A DNA stretch of 64,000 bases from Mariluticola halotolerans (GTDB lineage: Bacteria; Pseudomonadota; Alphaproteobacteria; Rhizobiales; Devosiaceae). Shown here piece after piece: positions 26,077 through 34,288 of this stretch. The notes under the pieces were generated by a model. That model saw only the letters and a list, made by a program, of their open reading frames with translations. It was not told where the DNA came from and did not search any database. Positions within the stretch are counted from its first letter, which is position 1. Each line of letters starts with the position of its first letter. Both the position numbers and the translations under genes were made by a program. The stretch lies in the NCBI RefSeq assembly GCF_021611515.1, contig NZ_CP090960.1, positions 1,178,001 through 1,242,000 of the forward strand, written 5' to 3'.

Positions 26077-27530
26077 TGGACTCAGCGCGCTTCATTCTCG
26101 AGAGGCTCAATTGGCCGGTTCGGTTTGCAAGGCTGCAAGCAGCTCGTGAATATGCGAAGTTGCTTGGCGATCCGTCCTTCGGAGCGACCGCGCTTCAGAC
26201 CTATCTGTCCTGGCTCGGAGAACGACGAACAGAAAACGAGACTTGCTCAGGGCTGGCCGTTCTATTGACGGCTGACAGTAACCACCTTCCGAGCCTTAGC
26301 ACCCTCACCAAAAAAATCGCGTGTCCGTCTATTCTCGCCGACTTCATACTGAAAGAGGTCTACGGACCGCTCGCCTCTCTCGACGATTGGGCATCTCAAC
26401 ACTGCGATGAAGTACCCCCTTCGTTCGAATCGTCCGAGTACTTCTTGCGCAACCGAACATCGCAAGTTCCATCGTCACTTGGCGACGAACTGACGCGCTT
26501 GGAACAGATGTCTAGTCTCCCCTTTATGAGGCAATGGGGATTCGAATGGGAAAACACGAGAAGTACTACCGACGCTCCTCACTCGGGGTTTCCCTACCAT
26601 TTTCTCGAAACTTCTTTGGAAAGGTCAGGCGTGTCGGTACAGATCGATCAGCGTCAGGGTGATATTTATCGATCAGCCTATTTGCGAACACTGCATTGCG
26701 CGGTTGACCTTTGGGGCATGCCGCTGGATGTTGCCTATACGGCAGCTTCCAAATGCTTGCCGCTCAATCGCGGTCTCGTAGACATCGAGCGCGTTGACCG
26801 GCCCCATTGGCTAGGCGCGCTTCCAGACTTGTGCGCGGATGAAGATACTTCGCTTGAGCCTGTCATACGCGAAATTCTGAAGGCAGGAACAGCATCCGGA
26901 TCTTTGGTTCCCGTGCACATAAAGACGCCACTCTCCCTGAGCATCGCGGAATTCTCGTCACTCACGGTATCCTGTACGCTTCTGAGCGACGATTATATTC
27001 CGCTTCCCGAAACCGACATAGCAGACCTCGGCGGTTCAGCTTGGGAGCTCCCTACCGGAACGCTGTTTTTTGGGCAACCAAGCCAGCTAAAAGCCGAGGA
27101 CCGATTCCGGCCGGCAGCTCAAGGCAAATGCCTTCCGTTGTGCGTCGAAATTTTCCCGTTCCCGTTTGGCTACTGGCTCGGCGATCTGTTCCACTTGGGC
27201 TTGAGCCTTCCCGCAAGCTACGCTTTTTCTCAACCGATTTCGTACCGCTGCGCGGACGGCGGGATAATCACAAAGGTAGGACAACAGCCTGTTGGGCGCT
27301 GGACGACATGGAACGATCACTGGACCAACCTTTACCCTAAGGGTGGCAATAGCCGATGTGGTTGTTTGAGCGAAATGCGGAGAGATGAGGTCGCTGCTGC
27401 AGCACATCGCCTTGGGCTCAGGGTGGGTTGGACTGCAGACATCAAGATATGGCACCGCGAGAAGAGCTATGGAGATCTGATGTTATCTCGCAAGAGCGTC
27501 CACTTCTTCGATGATGGTGAAATTGTGTGA
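26073..27530 (+). CDS. C-terminal region of the broken STAND protein, fourth frame
   Basis: A 485-residue frame from ATG 26073, which overlaps the previous stop as ATGA. It opens MMDSARFILERLNWPVRFAR, again helical, and ends with a Trp/Gly/Cys-rich part (RWTTWNDHWTNLYPKG...CGCLSEMR). Similarity may begin a few codons earlier (TLRLVQ before the ATG), which would make this the tail of the same ancestral chain. No ribosome site is visible, so expression would depend on coupled re-initiation or on the genome having an error here. No known family was recognised. Confidence 0.5.
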   Translation: MMDSARFILERLNWPVRFARLQAAREYAKLLGDPSFGATALQTYLSWLGERRTENETCSGLAVLLTADSNHLPSLSTLTKKIACPSILADFILKEVYGPLASLDDWASQHCDEVPPSFESSEYFLRNRTSQVPSSLGDELTRLEQMSSLPFMRQWGFEWENTRSTTDAPHSGFPYHFLETSLERSGVSVQIDQRQGDIYRSAYLRTLHCAVDLWGMPLDVAYTAASKCLPLNRGLVDIERVDRPHWLGALPDLCADEDTSLEPVIREILKAGTASGSLVPVHIKTPLSLSIAEFSSLTVSCTLLSDDYIPLPETDIADLGGSAWELPTGTLFFGQPSQLKAEDRFRPAAQGKCLPLCVEIFPFPFGYWLGDLFHLGLSLPASYAFSQPISYRCADGGIITKVGQQPVGRWTTWNDHWTNLYPKGGNSRCGCLSEMRRDEVAAAAHRLGLRVGWTADIKIWHREKSYGDLMLSRKSVHFFDDGEIV

Positions 27531-28061
27531 CGCGCCGCTGGAGTAGACTATTCACATTGACCTCAGCCATATTTTGGCAAAGCAGCGTTTCAGATTTGTC
27601 GTGTCGTGCCCTCGGTATGCTTCGCGACCGATTTGGCCATCAAAGCCGACACCTTTGCAACTTGTTTGAGCTTCTGCTTGGGTTCGAAAACTGACTTTGG
27701 GCCAGTGTCCGCTTTTGGAGCATTGGTGACGTTGGTCCGCTTTGCAGCGAACGTCCGCTTCCCGCCCAATATAGTCGTTCGCCAGCAACCCATGACGGCT
27801 GCTTTGGGGATGAGACGGTCAGAAGGGAAGAGCTAACCCAGACCACCGGTATCGGCGCACTGCAAACAACCGATACACCAAAAATCCGCCACGTCAGCTG
27901 TGTAGTGCACGGTGCAGAGCCTACTCAACTGCATTCATGACTTAGGCTGGTGCGAATTCCCCAAATTTGCGCTGTAGAGGCAGGAATAATTTTTCCAGCT
28001 GGACGTCATTTGGACGTCACTTTATTTTTCGGGATTCGCCAAAACGCTAAGTCATTGAAAT
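27531..28061. other. 531-bp island end, no gene supported
   Basis: Short open frames (for example 27552-27788 minus) look like the low-information GREADVRCKAD-type translations common in rhizobial intergenic DNA around mobile elements; GTCCGCTT occurs twice (at about 27736 and 27759). The right subterminal GGACGTCA pair is at 28000-28019. Confidence 0.4.
28000..28019. promoter_or_regulatory. Right copy of the subterminal TGGACGTCA pair
   Basis: TGGACGTCATTTGGACGTCA differs at one base from the pair at 6739-6758 and has the same orientation. It ends 42 bp before the right attachment repeat. Candidate arm-type site for the island recombinase. Confidence 0.55.
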
Positions 28062-28140
<79 letters not shown>

Positions 28141-28274
28141 AAATCCCTGCCATTTTCAGCCATTACACAAAGTGCGTGGCCCCTGCTGGCGCGGAAGATG
28201 GGCCTCTCTAGCAAAGCTTGGAACACCTGTCCACAAAAAGCTCGGCACTTTTAATAATGTGCTGGTTTGATAGT

Positions 28275-29156
28275 ATGAATAACCAGTTCTCACCGGAAAC
28301 TCAGGAACCAGCCTTTATGCAAGCCGCCGAACTCTATTCCGTTTCGTCCGAATGGCTCATCAACAATGTGGCCTCGCTCGCAACGGCGATCATCATTCTT
28401 GTCGTCGGCTGGACAGCCGCACGTTTTGTGGCGGGAATGGTCACAAATTTGCTGCCCAATGCGCGCGGCGTTGACAAGACCATCGCCCCCCTGCTCGCAC
28501 AAAGTGCCCGCTATGGCATTCTGATTTTTACTGTCGTTATCGCCCTCAGCCAGCTCGGGGTGCAAACCACTTCGGTGCTGGCCGTTCTGGGTGCGGCCGG
28601 CCTTGCCATCGCGCTGGCCTTGCAGGGCACGCTGTCCAACGTGGCCTCAGGGGTTATGCTGATCTGGCTGCGGCCGGTTTCAACCGGCGAGTATATTGAT
28701 GGTCAGGGCGTGGCCGGCACGGTGGTGGAAATCGGCCTGTTCGGCACGCGGTTGCGCACGGCGGACGGGGTTTATGTGTTTGTGCCGAATTCGCAGCTGT
28801 GGAATTCCGCCATTACCAATTACAGCCGCGAGACCCGGCGGCGCATCGATTTGCGGGTAGGCATTGCCTATGACGCGGATATTGCGGCGGCCCGCAAGGC
28901 GATGATGAAAATCGCGACAGGCGACAAGCGCGTCCTGCCCGACCCGGCGCCCGTGGTTTATGTCGAAACCCTCGGCGACAGTGCCGTGACCATGCTGTTG
29001 CGCCTTTGGGTGCCGACGTCGGACTACTGGGATGCGCTGTTCCAGTTCACCGAAGAGGCGAAACTTGCCTTTGACAAGGCCGGCATCGAAATTCCGTACA
29101 ACAAGCTCGACATCAACGTTGTGCAGGCGGAAGCTCTCCTCACACAGAAGCAATAA
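28275..29156 (+). CDS. Small-conductance mechanosensitive channel (MscS family)
   Basis: About 293 residues. Three N-terminal membrane helices: SLATAIIILVVGWTAARF, then YGILIFTVVIALSQLGV, and the pore helix rich in Gly/Ala (AAGLAIALALQGTLSNVASG). The MscS beta domain follows (GEYIDGQGVAGTVVEIGLFGT, PNSQLWNSAITNYS). It releases osmolytes on hypo-osmotic shock. The start is unclear: ATG 28257 and 28275 are both without a good ribosome site; 28275 gives the usual N-terminal length. First core gene beyond the island. Confidence 0.9.
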   Translation: MNNQFSPETQEPAFMQAAELYSVSSEWLINNVASLATAIIILVVGWTAARFVAGMVTNLLPNARGVDKTIAPLLAQSARYGILIFTVVIALSQLGVQTTSVLAVLGAAGLAIALALQGTLSNVASGVMLIWLRPVSTGEYIDGQGVAGTVVEIGLFGTRLRTADGVYVFVPNSQLWNSAITNYSRETRRRIDLRVGIAYDADIAAARKAMMKIATGDKRVLPDPAPVVYVETLGDSAVTMLLRLWVPTSDYWDALFQFTEEAKLAFDKAGIEIPYNKLDINVVQAEALLTQKQ

Positions 29157-29162
29157 ACAATG

Positions 29163-29198
29163 GCCCCGGCCGCTTTCAGGCGCGCCGGGGCTGCTTTT
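29163..29198. terminator. Terminator between convergent mscS-type gene and msrA
   Basis: GCCCCGGC (29163-29170) pairs with GCCGGGGC (29184-29191), followed by TGCTTTT. It serves the mscS-type gene; its symmetry may also serve msrA from the other side. Confidence 0.7.
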
Positions 29199-29210
29199 GC
29201 TGACGCTATT

Positions 29211-29831
29211 CTAGTGTTTGATGCCGAGATAGGAATTGGCACCCCACACGTCGTCGACCCGCTGATTGCGCCCGCAGGACAGGCGGTAGAAATTATAGCG
29301 CACCGGGTTTTTGGTGTAGTAATCCTGATGGTAATCTTCTGCCGGATAAAAGGTCGCCACATCGAGAATTTCGGTAACGATCGGCGCGCTGATTTCGCCC
29401 GCAACCGCCGCCTTTGATGCTTCCGCCACTTCCCGCTGTTCGGGTGTCACAAAAACTGCTGTGCGATAGCTGTCGCCCCGGTCACAGAACTGGCCACCGG
29501 CATCGGTTGGGTCCACCGAATGCCAGAAGGCGACCATCAATTCATCATAGGTCACCTTTGCAGGGTCATAGGTGATCTCGACCGCCTCATAATGGCCGGT
29601 GCCGCCCTTTGTGACATCCTTGTAGGTGGGGTTTTCCAGCGTGCCGCCGGTATAGCCGGAGATCGTTGCGAGAACGCCATCGACATGGTCAAAATCGCTT
29701 TCCACGCACCAGAAACAGCCGCCCGCGAAGACCGCGGTCTTTGTGTCCGCAGCGCCGGCCATTGCCGTGTTGCCCATCACCATGGCCGCGGCTGTGCCCC
29801 AGGCCATCAGTCCGTTTCTGATTGTCATCAC
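29211..29831 (-). CDS. msrA: Exported peptide methionine sulfoxide reductase A
   Basis: A 206-residue protein that reduces methionine-S-sulfoxide. The first ~28 residues are a signal peptide (IRNGLMAWGTAAAMVMG...AMAGA), so it acts in the periplasm. The catalytic motif is GGCFWCVE with Cys39. YTGG, GHYEAVEITYDP and PAEDYHQDYY are standard family elements. A C-terminal Cys in RLSCG is the likely resolving Cys. Single gene, convergent with the channel gene. Confidence 0.95.
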   Translation of the reverse strand: MMTIRNGLMAWGTAAAMVMGNTAMAGAADTKTAVFAGGCFWCVESDFDHVDGVLATISGYTGGTLENPTYKDVTKGGTGHYEAVEITYDPAKVTYDELMVAFWHSVDPTDAGGQFCDRGDSYRTAVFVTPEQREVAEASKAAVAGEISAPIVTEILDVATFYPAEDYHQDYYTKNPVRYNFYRLSCGRNQRVDDVWGANSYLGIKH

Positions 29832-29968
29832 TTCACTCCGGATCGTTTTGTGCCGTCATTGGCGCTTTTCTTGATCTGTGCAGGAGTAACGGGGCAACAC
29901 AATGGAAGTTTCAGCCATCTCACGGGCTTGTGTTGGACCGGGCATCAAGTGTGAACGCCCCGGTATAT

Positions 29969-30003
29969 AAAAAAGGCCCGCAGGCGATCACCAGCGAGCC
30001 TTT
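29969..30003 (-). terminator. Rho-independent terminator of leuA
   Basis: Read on the minus strand: AAAGGC, CGC and GG pair with CC, GCG and GCCTTT around a TGAT loop, and the run ends in six T. It lies 24 bp after the leuA stop. Confidence 0.8.
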
Positions 30004-30026
30004 AAATCTGTTCGGGGCCTTGAGGC

Positions 30027-31595
30027 CTATCCGGCCAGCGCGCCCTGTGCCGAGGCTCCGCGCTCGACCAGCAAGCGGTTATAGGCATTGAGATAGGCGC
30101 GGGCCGAGGCGACCAGCGTATCCGCTTCGGCGGCATTGCCCGAGACGATGCGGTTGTTCATTTCGAGACGCACATGAGCATTGGCCTGCGCGTCCGTGCC
30201 GCCCGTCACCGCATCGACACCATAAAGCACCAGATGCGGGTCAGCTTTGACGGCTGTCTTGATGGCATTGAAAATCGCGTCGACCGAGCCGGTGCCCTCA
30301 ACGCTGACCGTGCTGTTTTCGCCATCGATGGACAAGGTCATGTCGCAGCGGTGCACACCGCCGGTCTTGGAGACAACTTCCATGTCGACCAGCCGGATAC
30401 GGTCGGAGGCAGAACCCACTTCATCATCGACCAGAGCGACGATATCAGCGTCATAGACGTGCTTTTTCTTGTCGGCCAGATCCTTGAAACGCTGGAAGGC
30501 TTCCTGGAACTGGTTGTCACCCAGATCATAGCCCAATTCCTTCAACTTCTCCTTGAAGGCATGGCGGCCTGAATGCTTGCCCATGACCAGGGAGGTCGAT
30601 TTGATGCCGACGCTTTCCGGGGTCATGATTTCATAGGTTTCGGCGTTTTTCAGCATGCCGTCCTGATGAATACCGCTTTCATGGGCAAAGGCGTTCTTGC
30701 CGACAATAGCCTTGTTGTACTGGACGGGGAAATTCGCCGCCGCTGCCACGACCTTGGAGGCGCGGGCCAGATGGGTGGTTTCGATGCCGGTATGATAGGG
30801 CAAGGCATCGCCACGGGTGCGGATGGCCATAACGATCTCTTCAAGGGCCGCATTGCCGGCGCGCTCGCCCAGACCATTGATGGTGCATTCAACCTGCCGT
30901 GCACCGGCACGGACACCGGCGATGGAATTGGCCACGGCCATGCCCAGATCATTATGGCAATGAACCGAGAAAATCGCCTTGTCGCTGTCCGGCACGCGCT
31001 CGATCACATCATGGAACAGCTGATAATAATCCTGCGGCGTCGAATAGCCGACCGTATCGGGCAGATTGATGGTGGTCGCACCTGCCTTGATGGCGGCTTC
31101 CGTGCAGCGCACCAGAAATTCGGTCGGGGTGCGGGTTGCATCCATCGCCGACCATTCCACATCATCGATGAGGTTGCGGGCATGGGTCACTGTCTTCGTG
31201 ATGATCTCGATGACCTCGTCCTCGGTCTTTTTCATCTGGTGGGCCAGATGGATCGGCGAGGTAGAGACAAAGGTATGGATGCGGCCGCGCTGGGCGTGGC
31301 GCACGGCTTCCCCCGCCCGGTCAATATCGGCGATGATGGCGCGGGCCAGACCGGCGATCACAGATTTTTTGGACCGGCGGGCGATTTCGGCAACGGCCTC
31401 GAAATCGCCATTCGAGGCGATGGGGAAACCGGCCTCGATAATATCGACGCCCATGGCGTCGAGAATTTCGGCGATCTGCAGCTTTTCCTGATGCGTCATC
31501 GTTGCGCCGGGCGATTGTTCGCCGTCGCGCAATGTCGTGTCAAAAATGAAAACCTGATCGGTATTGCCCTGGGGCGCGGGTGTTTCGGTCGTCAT
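30027..31595 (-). CDS. leuA: 2-isopropylmalate synthase
   Basis: First committed step of leucine synthesis: acetyl-CoA plus 2-ketoisovalerate to 2-isopropylmalate. 522 residues. Catalytic TIM barrel with [12 protein letters not shown] near residue 19, metal-site [11 protein letters not shown] and [15 protein letters not shown], then [15 protein letters not shown]. The C-terminal ~130 residues are the LeuA allosteric domain for leucine feedback ([11 protein letters not shown]..., [17 protein letters not shown]). AGGAAAC precedes the ATG. A leucine-rich leader peptide and a folded leader lie just upstream, so expression is attenuated by leucine supply. Confidence 0.97.
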   Translation of the reverse strand: MTTETPAPQGNTDQVFIFDTTLRDGEQSPGATMTHQEKLQIAEILDAMGVDIIEAGFPIASNGDFEAVAEIARRSKKSVIAGLARAIIADIDRAGEAVRHAQRGRIHTFVSTSPIHLAHQMKKTEDEVIEIITKTVTHARNLIDDVEWSAMDATRTPTEFLVRCTEAAIKAGATTINLPDTVGYSTPQDYYQLFHDVIERVPDSDKAIFSVHCHNDLGMAVANSIAGVRAGARQVECTINGLGERAGNAALEEIVMAIRTRGDALPYHTGIETTHLARASKVVAAAANFPVQYNKAIVGKNAFAHESGIHQDGMLKNAETYEIMTPESVGIKSTSLVMGKHSGRHAFKEKLKELGYDLGDNQFQEAFQRFKDLADKKKHVYDADIVALVDDEVGSASDRIRLVDMEVVSKTGGVHRCDMTLSIDGENSTVSVEGTGSVDAIFNAIKTAVKADPHLVLYGVDAVTGGTDAQANAHVRLEMNNRIVSGNAAEADTLVASARAYLNAYNRLLVERGASAQGALAG

Positions 31596-31673
31596 GGTCG
31601 TTTCCTGATCAAACGGCTTTGAAGCAGAAAGCTTCGCGGCCGGACAAATTCAATGTTCGGCAAAAGACGTTAT

Positions 31674-31717
31674 CCCCTACACACCCGCTCGCATCGCGAG
31701 CCGCCGGTGCCTAGGGG
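31674..31717 (-). promoter_or_regulatory. leuA leader stem-loop (attenuator)
   Basis: CCCCTA at the leader-peptide stop pairs with TAGGGG (31674-31679); inside are CACC/GGTG and GCTCGC/GCGAGC around a GAT loop. Since the outer arm overlaps the leader stop codon, a ribosome finishing or stalling there would change the fold. A T tract is weak (GTCTTTT further on), so the outcome may be anti-termination or mRNA stability rather than a plain terminator. Confidence 0.6.
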
Positions 31718-31836
31718 CCGATAAGGAGGAGGAGAAGTGCCGGAAGGAGCAACAGACCGAGCGCAATAAGCTGTAGACGCAGCGAGTTGTTCTCGCTCCG
31801 TGCAATCGCTATCGCTTTGGCTCGTCTATTCTGCAT
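31711..31836 (-). CDS. LeuA leader peptide, 41 residues, leucine-rich
   Basis: From ATG 31836 the peptide begins MQNRRAKAIAIARSENNS and continues LRLQLIALGLLLLPALLLLL, ending IGP and TAG. Thirteen of the last 23 residues are Leu, with one run of four and one of five. AGGGAAG lies a few bases before the ATG. Its position before leuA and the overlap with the stem-loop mark it as a transcription-attenuation leader: shortage of charged tRNA-Leu stalls the ribosome in the run. Confidence 0.85.
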   Translation of the reverse strand: MQNRRAKAIAIARSENNSLRLQLIALGLLLLPALLLLLIGP

Positions 31837-31956
31837 CAAACTTCCCTAGTGTGCTAAACGGCACCTTGTGACCCTAAGATGCGCGAAAATATACGGTTCT
31901 GCAAGCCCTTGAAGCGCTGTGCCGCAGTTTGGGTTAAATTTTCCAGTCTGTTGTCG

Positions 31957-32385
31957 TCACGCAAAGGCAAACACAGCGCACAGAATAACCCCCAACCCGG
32001 CCACAAGGTTGATGCGCCCGGCCATTGCCGCACGAGAGCTGGCGCCCACATCACCACCCACGAATTTGCGGTAGGCGGCAGACCCCATGCCGATTGAAGC
32101 ACTGAGAATGACCACGAGAATCATTTTTGCCCAGAACCAGCCCGAGAGCCCCGCAACACCACCATATTTCAGCCAGACCGTCAGCAGGCCGGTGATCCAC
32201 AAAACAGCCAGCGCCATATTGGCGGTTTTGCTGTAACGGCGCCCCAGAACGAACAGTTTCAGTTTGGCGTCCTCACCTACCTGGCCATAATAGGGCCCAA
32301 GCCGGGACAGGGCAAAACCCGAGCCCATGCCGAAAACCAGAGCGGCCAGATGCAGAAAAACCAGAATATTGACGAAAATGTCCAT
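31957..32385 (-). CDS. Small four-helix membrane protein (CopD-like)
   Basis: About 142 residues with four hydrophobic segments: IFVNILVFLHLAALVFGMG, MALAVLWITGLLTVWL, FWAKMILVVILSASIGMG and LVAGLGVILCAVFAFA. His18 in the first helix and the overall layout recall the CopD/HemJ-like membrane superfamily, but no motif settles it. GAGGGGG precedes ATG 32385, which is preferred to an upstream start. Function unknown. Confidence 0.7.
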   Translation of the reverse strand: MDIFVNILVFLHLAALVFGMGSGFALSRLGPYYGQVGEDAKLKLFVLGRRYSKTANMALAVLWITGLLTVWLKYGGVAGLSGWFWAKMILVVILSASIGMGSAAYRKFVGGDVGASSRAAMAGRINLVAGLGVILCAVFAFA

Positions 32386-32471
32386 GAAGGCCCCCTCAGT
32401 GTTCACGTTTCAAATGGATAGCACCCTTGGGGTTTGAAAGGCGATAAAGTTTTTTGGGTGCCCATCCCGGC

Positions 32472-33368
32472 TCAATCTGGCAGGTCCAGCCGGCCTTCCG
32501 CCACAATCACTGCCGAACCGCCAATGCCGCCATGCACCAGCTTGCGGTCCTCCAGCCCCACCTGCAATTCAATCAGGCTGGGCCGGCCCATTTCATGGCC
32601 CTGGCGCAAACGATAACCTGCCTGCCCCGTTTCGTGCGGCCCGACCGCGGCGATCAGGCCAATCAGGGCCGCCGCGGCAGCGCCGGTCGCGGGATCCTCG
32701 CCAATACCCATGCCGGGCGCAAACATGCGGGCCGCGAAATCATTGCCGCGTTCTTCCGGGGTTTCAGTGAAAACATAGACCGCGTTGTGGCCGGCGGGAT
32801 AAACCTCGTTCCAGCCGCGCCGTTCCAGTTTCACCCGGCTGAGAACCTCGGCATTCCTGACAGGCACCAGATAAAAATCCACCCCGGCGGAATAATGCAT
32901 CGGTGTGGTGTAGGCACCGCAGCCGATTTCATCAGGCGCAATGCCAAGGGTTGTGGCGACATCAGCTATCGCTGGGCCCGGCCCCTTTTCCTCGGGCAAT
33001 ATGGGCAGCTTGAAACGGGCAACGCCGGAATTGCGCGTGACGCGCTCCATGATGCAGGTCACAAGGCCAATCGGCTCTTCCAGCCGCACCGCCGCCGCAC
33101 GCTGTTGCAAGCCCAGCAGCACCGCCGTGCCGATAGTGGGGTGCCCGGCGAAAGGCAGTTCGATGGAGGGCGTGAATATGCGCAGAGATGCCGTATGCCG
33201 CTCAACCAGCGGCTGCCGCACAAACACAGTTTCAGACAGATTGAATTCCCGCGCGATGGCCTGCATCCGGTCGTCGCTCAATCCATCGGCCTTGCCGACA
33301 ACGGCAAGTTGATTGCCGGTCATTGGCTTGTTGGTGAAAACGTCCAGAACTGTATAGGCAAGTTGCAT
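32472..33368 (-). CDS. PhzF-family isomerase/epimerase-like protein
   Basis: A 298-residue PhzF fold of two diaminopimelate-epimerase-like halves. The N-terminus YTVLDVFTNKPMTGNQLAVV and NLSETVFV with the conserved catalytic Glu are clear, then ELPFAGHPTIGTAVLLG. The second half has GEDPATGAAAAALIG. PhzF members isomerise trans-2,3-dihydro-3-hydroxyanthranilate; stand-alone bacterial members have unknown substrates. No phenazine genes are near, so phenazine synthesis is unlikely. Confidence 0.9.
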   Translation of the reverse strand: MQLAYTVLDVFTNKPMTGNQLAVVGKADGLSDDRMQAIAREFNLSETVFVRQPLVERHTASLRIFTPSIELPFAGHPTIGTAVLLGLQQRAAAVRLEEPIGLVTCIMERVTRNSGVARFKLPILPEEKGPGPAIADVATTLGIAPDEIGCGAYTTPMHYSAGVDFYLVPVRNAEVLSRVKLERRGWNEVYPAGHNAVYVFTETPEERGNDFAARMFAPGMGIGEDPATGAAAAALIGLIAAVGPHETGQAGYRLRQGHEMGRPSLIELQVGLEDRKLVHGGIGGSAVIVAEGRLDLPD

Positions 33369-33433
33369 CTTTATGTCTCCGAAACGGAAAACTCAGGGAA
33401 AACCGCTGCGTCTGTCAACCGCAGGCGGCGGTT

Positions 33434-33928
33434 CTATTGCGGTGGCAGGGCCAGCGCGTCGTGGTCGGCGCCGGTTGCGACACATAGCGCCTCTACCACC
33501 AGACCATGGTCATCGCGGCCCGGCAGCCCCGAGACGGTGACCGCGCCAACGACCCCCACCCCTTCCACCGTGATCGGAAAGCCGCCGCCCGCAAACACGT
33601 ATTTGGAAAAATCGAGTCCCCAATGGGGTTGCATCACGCCCTCGCCGCCCCGTTCCAGCAGCATGCGATAGCTGCTTTTCTGAAACCGGCGGACCACGTT
33701 GATCTTGCGGCGCACCCATTCGGCGTTATCGGCGGTGGTCCCCCGCATGGCGAACCAGAATAATTGCCGGTCCCAAAGCCGCACATCTATGGCAACCGCC
33801 TGGCCCATGTCTTCTGCACGCGCCTTGATATCCAGTCCGAGCGCCAGGGCAATGTCGGGGTCGAAACCTTCAAAGACCAATTGCTGTTCCTGCGCGATGA
33901 TGCGCGCGATATCTGTGGCAACGGTCAT
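33434..33928 (-). CDS. UPF0303 / GlcG-HbpS-like protein
   Basis: A 164-residue protein. DIKARAEDMGQAVAIDVRLW near residue 33 and HWGLDFSKYVFAGGGFPI, followed by GVVGAVTVSGLPGRDDHGLV, match UPF0303 (heme-degrading/HbpS-like fold). The family may bind heme or a small ligand; function unproven. Same strand as the phzF-like gene 66 bp downstream, possibly cotranscribed. Confidence 0.85.
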   Translation of the reverse strand: MTVATDIARIIAQEQQLVFEGFDPDIALALGLDIKARAEDMGQAVAIDVRLWDRQLFWFAMRGTTADNAEWVRRKINVVRRFQKSSYRMLLERGGEGVMQPHWGLDFSKYVFAGGGFPITVEGVGVVGAVTVSGLPGRDDHGLVVEALCVATGADHDALALPPQ

Positions 33929-34288
33929 TATGGTTTCCTAGCTGCGCCCGATTTGCGGCACAAGACCACCCCGCTGCCCGGCAATCAAGCCCTTCTGGCC
34001 TGTTGGCCGCGCATTTTTGGCAAAGCGAAATCACTTCGCCCGTTACTTCGCTATCGCGGACGGGCCTGGCGGAAAACATGTCGAAATTTCCAGCGCCGCA
34101 AAGGGTACCCACCTGACCTTCAGGGAACAGGGTCCTATTATGACCACTTTGATGGGCCTGAATTCGGGGAAAGCCGCAGAAGCCGTTCATGACGCACTGC
34201 ACCTAGGCTGCTGTTTGACCTTTATAAACTTGCGCTGTGTCGCCTGCGTCAGTTAAATGTCGCGAGATGAAACTGGAACTCCGCACGC
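33929..34288. other. 360-bp gap, no gene supported
   Basis: Open frames here lack family likeness. It must hold divergent promoters for the UPF0303 gene and the histidine kinase. No strong repeat or hairpin was seen. Confidence 0.45.

Noticed and set aside
26070-26080. A programmed frameshift at the third STAND break
   Set aside because: The codons TGG TTC AAA TGA offer no X-XXY-YYZ slip site; restart on ATGA or a plain indel fits better.
30573-31622. A 349-codon plus-strand open frame
   Set aside because: Antisense of leuA, no protein-like signatures.
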